Source of the DNA: Bacteroidales bacterium
GTDB lineage: Bacteria; Bacteroidota; Bacteroidia; Bacteroidales; UBA932
DNA length: 9,605 bases
Reading direction: 5' to 3'
Assembly: GCA_024683255.1 (NCBI GenBank)
Contig: JAIKYL010000134.1
Span: 1-9,605 of the forward strand
The notes below the pieces were generated by a model. That model did no database searches and was not told the origin of the DNA. It saw only the letters and a program-made list of their open reading frames with translations. Below are positions 1-6,477 of this stretch, in pieces (the first letter of the stretch is position 1; every line of letters starts with the position of its first letter). A program made the translations under genes and the position numbers.

Positions 1-890
1 CTTTCCGTGAGAGGGATCCTTGCCGATATACCTGCCTTCACCGGCAGATAATGGGTATAGTTTCCTGATAATACATCTTCTTTGTGCACTTCCTGATAAA
101 CGGGATCTTCTACGGATGTATTGTCGTCTGTTGAACCATAATTCTCGGGCGGAGGAATGTCGTCTATGTCGTCTGTAATGCTTGAACCACCGTCGGAGTT
201 TTCTATATTTCCTCCAAATGGAACAGGGCCGTCGGGAATATTGATTGGCTCCGTTACAATTTCAACGGGCCTATAGGTTCCACTCCTGGATATAGGCGTT
301 ACCAGGGCTGCCAGGAGGCCGCTTCCGGCCACTATGCCCGCTGCAGGAGCTATTTTCATGTTTAGCTTTTTCCCGTTTGTCGGTGCTGGAATAAAAGGCG
401 AAGAGACAAAGGGCTCATAGGTCTCCTCCGCCGGTTTGGAAATGTCCGCGGGCTCTGTCCCTTTCGGTTCCGGATGCTCTTCCGGTACAATCTGCTCAGA
501 CTCTTCCGGCTCTTCTATAACTACTTCGTTCTCAACTGTCTCCTGTGGTTCTATCACTTTCCGGACCGGCTTTGGCCTAGCAGTTTGTGCTATAAACGGC
601 AGAGGTTGTGCTGGCTCTTCCAACACTACTGTATCCACGGCGGAAGCCACCGGAGCGGAAGGCTGCGGCATAACTTGAATGACATTCTCCGGAACGGAAG
701 GCCGGCGAAGGAACAGAACAGCAGCGAGTCCGGCGGCCACGGTCACGGCTGCCACCCAGATCCAACTCCTGGTGGCATGGCCGGCTGCGGTGGAACCGCG
801 GCGGGCGTGGAAATCGGCCAGGCTCCCCTCCGGGAGGGCGCTTTCGTACCCTTCCAACTTATCCCTCACGATGTCTTCCCACTTTCTCAT
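1..890 (-). CDS. Membrane-anchored anti-sigma-like protein with C-terminal beta-barrel start (3' end cut by window)
   Basis: This gene reads leftward from ATG at 890 and leaves the window without a stop, giving 296 visible residues. Residues 1-41 are a charged, probably cytoplasmic segment beginning MRKWEDIVRDKLE. Residues 42-61 are one transmembrane helix (WIWVAAVTVAAGLAAVLF) followed by two arginines. Residues 62-170 are a long linker rich in Pro, Glu and Val. From about 175 it becomes barrel-like, and the last residues (HYLPVKAGISARIPLTE) resemble the strand motifs of Bacteroidetes porin-like beta-barrel proteins. Its ATG overlaps the TGA of the sigma factor gene (ATGA), so the two are probably translationally coupled. 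In Bacteroidetes, a gene placed like this usually encodes a regulator of the sigma factor, so an anti-sigma role for the N-terminus is inferred; no classic zinc anti-sigma motif is seen. The gene is not broken, only cut by the window. Confidence 0.72.
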   Translation of the reverse strand, partial: MRKWEDIVRDKLEGYESALPEGSLADFHARRGSTAAGHATRSWIWVAAVTVAAGLAAVLFLRRPSVPENVIQVMPQPSAPVASAVDTVVLEEPAQPLPFIAQTARPKPVRKVIEPQETVENEVVIEEPEESEQIVPEEHPEPKGTEPADISKPAEETYEPFVSSPFIPAPTNGKKLNMKIAPAAGIVAGSGLLAALVTPISRSGTYRPVEIVTEPINIPDGPVPFGGNIENSDGGSSITDDIDDIPPPENYGSTDDNTSVEDPVYQEVHKEDVLSGNYTHYLPVKAGISARIPLTE

Positions 891-1441
891 GGTTCCTTCA
901 AATATTGTTTAATCTTCTCTTTCAATTCTTTTCTGGCCTTGGCCAGCATGCCGGCCGATCCTTTCTCGCTGATGCCCAGCATATCGGCAATCTCCTTGTG
1001 CGAGTATCCGTCCAGGCAGTACAGGTTGAAAACGGCCCTTCTGGTATCCGGCAGTGCCGATATCCACTCCAGCAGCTTCTCCTGCGGCACCGCCTCCATC
1101 TCTTCTTCCGTGGGTTCCGGGAGGGTGTCCTGGGGCCAGAGATCCAGGGAGACCGTCCGCCACTTGTGCCTTTTTATCTGGTTGATTGCCTTGTTGATGG
1201 CAATCCGGCTTATCCATCCCTGCAGGGAGCCTTTCCCGGAGTAGCTGAATGAGTGAATCTTGTCCAGGGCCTGTATGAGCGCATCCTGCATGAGGTCCTT
1301 CGCTTCATCGGCATCTCCCATATAACGCCTGCAGAGTGTATACACCTTTGCTGCATATCTTCTATACAGCTCATCCTCCGCCAATCTTTCTCCGTTACAG
1401 CAGTGCCTGGCCAGTTCCTGCTCACTCAGCTCTTTGTACAA
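887..1441 (-). CDS. ECF-family RNA polymerase sigma factor
   Basis: This 184-residue protein has the two-domain layout of ECF (group 4) sigma-70 factors, which direct RNA polymerase to a small regulon after an envelope signal. Region 2 lies at about 23-93: LYRRYAAKVYTLCRRYMGD, then DEAKDLMQDALIQAL (the core-binding helix), then W76-R79 and INKAINQIKRHK. An acidic Pro/Glu linker spans about 105-122. Region 4 lies at about 121-175, with the -35-binding helix-turn-helix at 146-170 (YSHKEIADMLGISEKG). Length is normal. The start is TTG; the next in-frame ATG (residue 41) would delete half of region 2, and an in-frame TGA lies four codons upstream (1451-1453). The stop overlaps the start of the downstream membrane protein by four bases, as expected for a sigma/regulator pair. 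The family call is firm; the signal and regulon are unknown. Confidence 0.9.
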   Translation of the reverse strand: MYKELSEQELARHCCNGERLAEDELYRRYAAKVYTLCRRYMGDADEAKDLMQDALIQALDKIHSFSYSGKGSLQGWISRIAINKAINQIKRHKWRTVSLDLWPQDTLPEPTEEEMEAVPQEKLLEWISALPDTRRAVFNLYCLDGYSHKEIADMLGISEKGSAGMLAKARKELKEKIKQYLKEP

Positions 1442-1463
1442 CTCACAGGGTCATTTATCATCG

Positions 1464-1471
1464 CAAAGATA
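1464..1471 (-). promoter_or_regulatory. Probable -7 box for the sigma factor operon
   Basis: The minus strand reads TATCTTTG, an exact match to the Bacteroidetes -7 consensus TAnnTTTG, 22 bases upstream of the TTG start. I see no good TTTG about 20 bases further upstream, which could mean a weak promoter or one needing an alternative sigma factor, possibly autoregulation. The transcript would start near 1458, giving a very short leader. Confidence 0.5.
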
Positions 1472-1511
1472 CAATCAAAAACCCGTTTCTGCCATATAAA
1501 CACCGGGATTA

Positions 1512-1552
1512 TAAAAATACGTCTGCGAAATCTGATTTTTCCGCAGACGTAT
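1512..1552 (-). terminator. Rho-independent terminator of the alpha/beta hydrolase gene
   Basis: An 11-bp perfect stem pairs 1517-1527 (ATACGTCTGCG) with 1542-1552. On the minus strand it is followed by TTTTTATAA, the expected U-tract, and it sits just after the hydrolase stop at 1571. The plus-strand side has no T-run, so it works for the minus strand. It separates the hydrolase from the sigma factor operon. Confidence 0.85.
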
Positions 1553-1570
1553 CATAAATTATCGGCCTTT

Positions 1571-2647
1571 TTACCAGTTCTTCCTTTCAAAAGTCCACTG
1601 GGGATAGAAGGTTTTCTCGTATTCTTCGTTCATGAAGAGGGCCGAGTCCCCTACCATGCCCTTGAGCTGCCAGTTCATCCACTGGCGGGCCACTACGGCA
1701 AAGGCGCCGGCGTGCTTCTCATAGTAGGTGCCGTGATGGCCGTCAAGCGTGGAAATCTTTACCACGGGGATGTCATCGGCAATGCGGCCCCAGTCCCCGT
1801 TGGCGTTGTTGTAGGCCACATCGGCCACGCCGCCGTTGATGTACAGCATGGGAGTATGGAGGTTGGCCAGGGATTCCTTGGAAGCGCCGCTCATGGACAT
1901 TTCGCCGATACCGGAGTTGAAGATCATGCAGGTCTTGATCCTGGGGTCGTGGGCAACGGCCAGTACTTGGGCACCGCCGCAGGACTGTCCCATTGCCGCC
2001 ACCTTCTCCAGGTCAATGAGATGGTAGTACTCACTCCCCTGGTTGGCGTCCTGGTCCGTTATCCAGTCCAGGGCCTCCAGCATCTGGCGGGCGTAGGTGC
2101 GGAAAGGCTGAGGGGCCGGTTCGGCCTTCTTGCCCTTGTTCTTTTTGGCAGCGGCGGCAGCGGCTTTCTGGGCCGCTTCCCTTTCGGCCTGCTGGGCGGC
2201 CAGTTCGGCCTCCGTATAAGGCGTGAGGCGCTCTCCGTTGCCCATAATGGCCAATTCCTTGGTCTCCGGGTACCAGCCTCTTACAACGCCCTTCCACTGG
2301 GCATAGAAGGCGTCGTCCGGCATATCCATGTACGGGCCGATGGCCAGGACCAGGTATCCGTAGGAGGCCACCTCGCTAAGCAGGCGGCTCATTTCCAGGC
2401 TGTTGTTGGCGCAGGCGCCGTTGGCATAGAGGAGCACCGGAATCTTTCCGTTTTCCTTCACGTAGGCGTTAAGGTCCTGCGGACGGTAGATCATGTGGGT
2501 GGGCAGGCTTTCGTCCCCGATGGCAACCGACTTGTACGGGCCGGTGCCGCCGTTTTCAATCACCTGGGCCTGCTGGGTTTGGGCAAGGCCGATGGCGCCG
2601 CAGGCGAAGAGGGCTGCAGCGAATGCAAGAACTTTCTTAAGATTCAT
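1571..2647 (-). CDS. Secreted alpha/beta hydrolase
   Basis: This is a 358-residue exported serine hydrolase. Residues 1-22 form a signal peptide (MNLKK, then a hydrophobic core, with a likely cut after GLA at 22). The nucleophile elbow is GQSCGG at 220-225, with Ser222 as the predicted catalytic serine. Asp276 in NGGVADVAY and His304 or His305 in LDGHHG fit as the rest of the triad. The strand before the oxyanion hole is IPVLLYANGACANN at 69-82. The layout resembles the chlorophyllase/cutinase-like and dienelactone hydrolase-like esterases common in Bacteroidetes, but the substrate cannot be read from the sequence. An insert rich in Ala, Lys and Glu (about 147-180) is odd and probably a surface helix or linker. 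It appears to be a single-gene unit with its own promoter and terminator. An alternative lipoprotein reading (LFAC at 13-16) is weaker. Confidence 0.85.
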   Translation of the reverse strand: MNLKKVLAFAAALFACGAIGLAQTQQAQVIENGGTGPYKSVAIGDESLPTHMIYRPQDLNAYVKENGKIPVLLYANGACANNSLEMSRLLSEVASYGYLVLAIGPYMDMPDDAFYAQWKGVVRGWYPETKELAIMGNGERLTPYTEAELAAQQAEREAAQKAAAAAAKKNKGKKAEPAPQPFRTYARQMLEALDWITDQDANQGSEYYHLIDLEKVAAMGQSCGGAQVLAVAHDPRIKTCMIFNSGIGEMSMSGASKESLANLHTPMLYINGGVADVAYNNANGDWGRIADDIPVVKISTLDGHHGTYYEKHAGAFAVVARQWMNWQLKGMVGDSALFMNEEYEKTFYPQWTFERKNW

Positions 2648-2678
2648 ATAGCTAGTGATTTGTGGTTATTCTCTTATA

Positions 2679-2710
2679 CAAATGTACGTTTTTTTCCAAA
2701 AAACGCCAAA
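2679..2710 (-). promoter_or_regulatory. Promoter of the alpha/beta hydrolase gene (-33 and -7)
   Basis: The minus strand carries TTTG (2707-2710), a 20-base spacer and TACATTTG (2679-2686), matching both elements of the Bacteroidetes housekeeping promoter at normal spacing. The predicted transcript starts near 2673 and has a leader of about 25 bases before ATG at 2647. Confidence 0.75.
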
Positions 2711-2725
2711 AAATGACTATCTTTG
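2694..2725 (+). promoter_or_regulatory. Promoter of the histidine phosphatase gene
   Basis: The plus strand has TATCTTTG at 2718-2725, a full match to TAnnTTTG, 21 bases before the ATG at 2747. The -33 position lies in a T-rich run (around 2694-2697) with no clean TTTG. It faces away from, and interleaves with, the hydrolase promoter: each promoter's upstream element lies inside the other's footprint. Confidence 0.6.
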
Positions 2726-2746
2726 GATGCTTTGAATTAATCCGTC

Positions 2747-4021
2747 ATGAAGAAACTCTTATTCGTTTTAACCGCATTCCTGGGTCTTGCCGCTGCATCG
2801 GCCCTTGCACAGGTCCATCAGTCCGCCGCCGCCGTCCAGGCTCTGCAGGAAGACCGTACGCGGGCCGGCAACAACCTCAATTCCTATGAGTTTTTCCCCA
2901 TCAAGGACACCAAGGCTCCTGCCGGGTACAAACCCTTCTATGTGAGCCATTACGGCCGCCACGGCTCCCGTTCGGACTGGGGTGGCAACGCCTTCCTGGG
3001 CGTCATTGCCGTCATGGAACAGGGGCAGGCCAGAGGCATCCTTACCCCGGACGGAGAAATGCTGCTGGAAGGTGCCCGTAAGGTCCTGGCAGGATGGGAC
3101 GGCATGGACGGCCGCCTGTCCCAGCGCGGTGTAAGGGAACATGCCGCCATTGCCAAGCGCCTGTATAACCGTTATCCGCAGGTCTTCAAAGGACAGAAGG
3201 ACGTGAGGGCCTTTGCCAGTACCGTGCAGCGCTGCATCATTTCCATGAATTCCTTCACCAATTCCCTCATCCGGCAAAATCCCAAGCTGGAAATCCGCCT
3301 GGACACAGGAGAGAAGTTCATGGAGTATCTGGACAATGAAAAAGGCTGGCAGCAGAAGACCGGCAAGGCCATGCGCAAGAGCTTTGAATACATGAGGGAC
3401 ATTCCGGACGATTCGTTGGGCGTACTCTCCAAGGTGTTCACAAATCCTGTTGCCGCCCGGGAGATAGTGAAGAGCGCTCGTCATTTCACGGACGATGTAT
3501 TCAACACCGCGCGCGTAGCGGAAGATTTTGACATAGAGGAAGATATCTACAGCGTACTCCCCTTCGACGCCGTATACCGCCGCTGGGCGCAGAACAACAT
3601 GTTCCTGTATCTGGGCCACTGCAATTCGGTGGATTCGGGGGCTGAGCGCGTTCCCATGGCAGAGTCCCTGGTGGCGGACATAGTGACCAAGGCCGATGAG
3701 GCCATCGCCGGCGGAAAGTACTGCGCGGATCTCCGCTTCGGCCACGACTATCCGCTCATGGCCCTGGTGAGCTATCTGGGCATTGAGGGCGTAGGAGACC
3801 GCCTGGAGGTGGAAGAGATCTGCGACAAATGGCTGGGCTTCTGGAACATCCCCATGGCCAGCAACTTACAGATGATCTTCTATAAGAACAAGGCCGGAGA
3901 CGTCCTGGTGAAGTTCCTCTACCAGGAACAGGAGAAGCTCCTGCGGGGGCTGGAACCCTACCAGGGACCCTACTACAAGTGGGAAACGGTGAAGGCCAAC
4001 CTGGAAGGATACAAAAGATAA
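2747..4021 (+). CDS. Secreted histidine phosphatase, branch 2 (MINPP / acid phosphatase-like)
   Basis: This 424-residue protein should hydrolyse phosphate monoesters outside the cytoplasm through a phosphohistidine intermediate. A signal peptide covers 1-21 (MKKLL, a hydrophobic core, then ALA before Gln22). The hallmark motif is HYGRHGSRS at 68-76: His72 would be the nucleophile, with Arg71 and Arg75 binding phosphate. Arg162 in STVQRC fits the conserved mid-domain phosphate-binding arginine. The C-terminal partner is GHDYPLM at 332-338, with His333-Asp334 as the acid/base pair. Length and motif order fit the multiple inositol polyphosphate phosphatase and histidine acid phosphatase group known from gut Bacteroidetes. 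The motifs differ from classical MINPP (RHGxRxP and HAE), so phytate is possible but not assured. It is a single-gene unit, with its own promoter and a strong terminator right after the TAA. Confidence 0.88.
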   Translation: MKKLLFVLTAFLGLAAASALAQVHQSAAAVQALQEDRTRAGNNLNSYEFFPIKDTKAPAGYKPFYVSHYGRHGSRSDWGGNAFLGVIAVMEQGQARGILTPDGEMLLEGARKVLAGWDGMDGRLSQRGVREHAAIAKRLYNRYPQVFKGQKDVRAFASTVQRCIISMNSFTNSLIRQNPKLEIRLDTGEKFMEYLDNEKGWQQKTGKAMRKSFEYMRDIPDDSLGVLSKVFTNPVAAREIVKSARHFTDDVFNTARVAEDFDIEEDIYSVLPFDAVYRRWAQNNMFLYLGHCNSVDSGAERVPMAESLVADIVTKADEAIAGGKYCADLRFGHDYPLMALVSYLGIEGVGDRLEVEEICDKWLGFWNIPMASNLQMIFYKNKAGDVLVKFLYQEQEKLLRGLEPYQGPYYKWETVKANLEGYKR

Positions 4022-4031
4022 AATTTTTTAA

Positions 4032-4079
4032 ATTTGCCGGAGAAACCAATTGCTTTTCTCCGGCAAATGTTTTAATTTT
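4032..4079 (+). terminator. Rho-independent terminator after the histidine phosphatase gene
   Basis: A 14-bp perfect stem pairs 4032-4045 (ATTTGCCGGAGAAA) with 4055-4068, with a 9-base loop, followed by GTTTTAATTTT as the U-tract. It begins about ten bases after the stop codon. The T-run before the left arm on the opposite strand may make it partly bidirectional. Confidence 0.9.
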
Positions 4080-4080
4080 G
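4050..4080 (+). promoter_or_regulatory. Promoter of the DUF1846 gene, embedded in the terminator
   Basis: TTG at 4050-4052 is followed by a 20-base spacer and TAATTTTG at 4073-4080, matching the Bacteroidetes TTG / TAnnTTTG pattern. The -33 element lies at the edge of the hairpin loop and the -7 box is the terminator's own U-tract. A start near 4086 would leave a leader of about 24 bases before ATG at 4110. Confidence 0.65.
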
Positions 4081-4109
4081 TAACCCGTATTCAAGACACC
4101 TTCAAAGAT

Positions 4110-5579
4110 ATGAAATACGGGTTCGACAACCAGAAGTACGTGCAGATCCAGTCGGATCGCATCAAACAGCGCATCGCCACCTTCGGCAACAAGCTTTACA
4201 TGGAATTCGGCGGAAAACTTTTCGACGATTACCATGCCAGTCGCGTACTGCCCGGTTTCGAACCGGACAGCAAGTTCAAGATGCTGAACCAGATGAAGGA
4301 CGATCTGGAGATCATCATCGTAATCAGCGCCGTAGACATAGAGAAAAACAAGGTCCGGAGCGATTTGGGCATTACCTACGACGTGGACGTGCTACGCCTC
4401 AGGGACGAATTCATGGCCCGCGACTTCAGCGTGAACAGCGTCGTTATCACCCACTACAATGGCCAGTCCAGTGCCGATGCATACCGCAAACGCCTGGAAC
4501 GCATGGGCATCAAGGTCTATTACCACCATACCATTGAAGGCTATCCCAATAACGTGGCCCTCATAGATTCGGAAGAAGGCTTCGGCAAAAACGACTATGT
4601 GAAAACCACCAAGCCCCTTATCGTGGTCACGGCTCCCGGCCCCGGCAGCGGCAAGATGGCCGTGTGCCTAAGCCAGCTTTACCAGGAGAACAAGCGCGGC
4701 ATTAAAGCCGGTTATGCCAAGTTCGAGACCTTCCCGGTTTGGAGCATGCCCCTCAATCATCCCGTTAACATAGCCTACGAGGCAGCTACGGCCGATTTGG
4801 ACGACGTGAACATGATTGACCCCTTCCACCTGGACGCATACGGGGAAACGGCCGTAAATTACAACCGGGACGTGGAGATCTTCCCGGTGATGAACGCCCT
4901 TTTCGACGACATCTACGGTTCCTCCCCCTACAAGTCCCCCACGGACATGGGCGTGAACATGATCGGCTCCTGCATCAGCGACGACGCCGTGTGCTGCGAA
5001 GCCGCCCTCCAGGAAATCATCCGCCGCTATTATACGGCTCTCTGCAATTTTGCCGATGGAAAGGCCACGGAGCAGGAGGTGAACAAGATTGCCCTCCTGA
5101 TGAAGCGCGCCAAGATTACCACGGCCGACCGCAGGACCACCGTGGCGGCCAAAGAAAGGCTGCAGCAGTGCGAGCTGGCCGCCGCCGCCATCGAGCTGGA
5201 AGACGGGACCATCCTGACAGCCGGAACCAGTTCCCTGCTGGGCCCCAGCGCTGCCCTTCTCCTGAATGCCCTCAAACACCTGGCCGGCATTGCCCACAAT
5301 GTGAAGCTCATCCCGCAGCAGATGATCCAGCCCATCCAGACCACCAAGGTTACCTATCTGCACGGACACAATCCCCGCTTGCACACGGACGAGGTGCTGG
5401 TGGCCATTTCCATGCTCAGCCTCATTGACGAGAACTGCAAGCTGGCCCTGGCCCAGCTGCCCAACCTGCGGGGCGCACAGGTGCACTCCACCGTGATGCT
5501 GAGCGAGGTGGATAGGAAAACCTTCAACAAGCTGGGTATCGGCGTCACCTGTGACCCGGTAAAGAAAATCAACGGCTAA
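4110..5579 (+). CDS. DUF1846 (UPF0371) family protein
   Basis: This is a 489-residue cytoplasmic protein with no signal peptide or membrane segment, the usual length for DUF1846/UPF0371. I recognise the family from its conserved start (MKYGFDNQKYVQIQSDRI), FGGKLFDDYHASRVLPGFEP at about 33-52, and a glycine-rich P-loop-like segment APGPGSGK at 175-182. Late conserved stretches are AGTSSLLGPSAALLLNALKH (371-390) and LHGHNPRLHTDEVL (417-430). The biochemical role is not established to my knowledge; the loop hints at nucleotide binding, but this is inference. I start at ATG 4110 because the family begins MKYGFD there; the upstream in-frame TTG at 4050 lies in the terminator/promoter and would not be transcribed from the predicted start. 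The last 11 bases overlap the end of the convergent ctlX-like gene. Confidence 0.9.
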   Translation: MKYGFDNQKYVQIQSDRIKQRIATFGNKLYMEFGGKLFDDYHASRVLPGFEPDSKFKMLNQMKDDLEIIIVISAVDIEKNKVRSDLGITYDVDVLRLRDEFMARDFSVNSVVITHYNGQSSADAYRKRLERMGIKVYYHHTIEGYPNNVALIDSEEGFGKNDYVKTTKPLIVVTAPGPGSGKMAVCLSQLYQENKRGIKAGYAKFETFPVWSMPLNHPVNIAYEAATADLDDVNMIDPFHLDAYGETAVNYNRDVEIFPVMNALFDDIYGSSPYKSPTDMGVNMIGSCISDDAVCCEAALQEIIRRYYTALCNFADGKATEQEVNKIALLMKRAKITTADRRTTVAAKERLQQCELAAAAIELEDGTILTAGTSSLLGPSAALLLNALKHLAGIAHNVKLIPQQMIQPIQTTKVTYLHGHNPRLHTDEVLVAISMLSLIDENCKLALAQLPNLRGAQVHSTVMLSEVDRKTFNKLGIGVTCDPVKKING

Positions 5580-6477
5580 ACAGCTCTGCCAACATACAGC
5601 GAACGGATCCTCCTCCCACGGACTCGATATGCGGGATGGGGATGGGTACAAGCATGGCCTCCCGGGACAGATCGGCCCGCTGGTCTTCCCGGAGGGCATC
5701 AAAAGCACTCTGGGACATTAGGAGCAGGCGCTCTTCCCTGTCATTCTGCACCTCCAGCATGTTGCCGGCAAAATGCTCCATCTGCTCCAGGGAAATCTCC
5801 ACTATGGTTTTTCCGTGGGTGCTCAGGCTTTCCGTTATTGCCGATAATTCGTCTTCAGAGGTAAAGGCTTCCTTGCACAAAACGGCAAAAGACCGGCCCA
5901 GGGCCATCATTACGTTGGTATGGTAAATGGGCTTTCCACAGCGGTCCACAGCATGGAAAGGGACCGGCGTAAAATCCATCTTCCGGCAAAAGTCCTGAAG
6001 GACTTCCGGGGATGTTCTGGGGGAAAGGCAGGCATAGGCTATACGGGCGTTCCGGTCAAGGACCATGCTACCGGTACTTTCCAGGTATTTCCCCTCCTTT
6101 TCCCAATAGGTCAAATCTATGATCCGGCAGGCTCCGGTGGCTTCCAGGATGCGTTTTACCACGGCTTCCTTCCTCTCGGCCCGGCGGTTGGGGGCAAACA
6201 TGGGATAGAGCACCAGCGTTCCGTCCGCATGGCTGGAAAACCAGTTGTTGGGGAAGATGGAATCCGGGGTTTCCGGCGCCACCGTGTCCTGGATCACAAG
6301 GAGCGGCACTCCGCGTGATTCCAGCAGCCCCGCCATGGCGTCAAACTCTTCCAACGCCATTTTCTGAACATCTTTCCCCTCTTCCGGCATCTGCTGGAAA
6401 TGGTTGTTGGGGGCCGTCTGAGCATTGAAAGAGAAGCAGACGGGTCTTATCATCAGAAGCTGGGTTGCGCCGTTCAT
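5569..6477 (-). CDS. ctlX: CtlX-like citrulline hydrolase (amidinotransferase/deiminase fold)
   Basis: This 302-residue protein belongs to the guanidino-group-modifying superfamily (arginine deiminase, DDAH, amidinotransferase) and is closest in appearance to the CtlX citrulline hydrolases, which convert citrulline to ornithine, CO2 and ammonia. Visible features in order: RPVCFSFN (11-18), PDSIFPNNWFSSHADG (71-86) with substrate-contacting Asp and Asn, LESTGSMVLDR (132-142) with the active-site Glu133, YHTNVMMALG (185-194) with catalytic His186, and GGGSVRCMLAE (288-298) with nucleophile Cys294. All key residues are intact. There is no signal peptide, so it acts in the cytoplasm. Its ATG overlaps the stop of the upstream LAB_N gene (ATGA), making it the third gene of a cluster headed by an aminolipid acyltransferase. 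Arginine deiminase or DDAH activity cannot be excluded; the fold is near certain, the exact substrate less so. Confidence 0.8.
   Translation of the reverse strand: MNGATQLLMIRPVCFSFNAQTAPNNHFQQMPEEGKDVQKMALEEFDAMAGLLESRGVPLLVIQDTVAPETPDSIFPNNWFSSHADGTLVLYPMFAPNRRAERKEAVVKRILEATGACRIIDLTYWEKEGKYLESTGSMVLDRNARIAYACLSPRTSPEVLQDFCRKMDFTPVPFHAVDRCGKPIYHTNVMMALGRSFAVLCKEAFTSEDELSAITESLSTHGKTIVEISLEQMEHFAGNMLEVQNDREERLLLMSQSAFDALREDQRADLSREAMLVPIPIPHIESVGGGSVRCMLAELFSR

Noticed and set aside
2582..2647. Lipoprotein signal in the alpha/beta hydrolase (LFAC at 13-16)
   Set aside because: Phe at the -2 position is atypical and a clean signal peptidase I site (GLA before QT) follows; kept only as a weak alternative.
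1253..2716. A 487-residue open frame on the plus strand
   Set aside because: It lies antisense to the sigma factor and hydrolase genes, crosses the terminator and promoter region, and its translation has no recognisable motif. It is a mirror of GC-rich coding bias.
2768..3745. A 325-residue open frame on the minus strand
   Set aside because: It is antisense to the histidine phosphatase, whose motifs and signal peptide are intact, and it has no family signature.
4050..4109. TTG at 4050 as start of the DUF1846 gene
   Set aside because: It lies in the terminator loop and fits the -33 promoter element; the family start MKYGFD is at 4110.
4668..5708. A 346-residue open frame on the minus strand
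   Set aside because: It is antisense to the DUF1846 gene and runs into the ctlX-like gene on the same strand in another frame; the composition is an artefact of codon bias.
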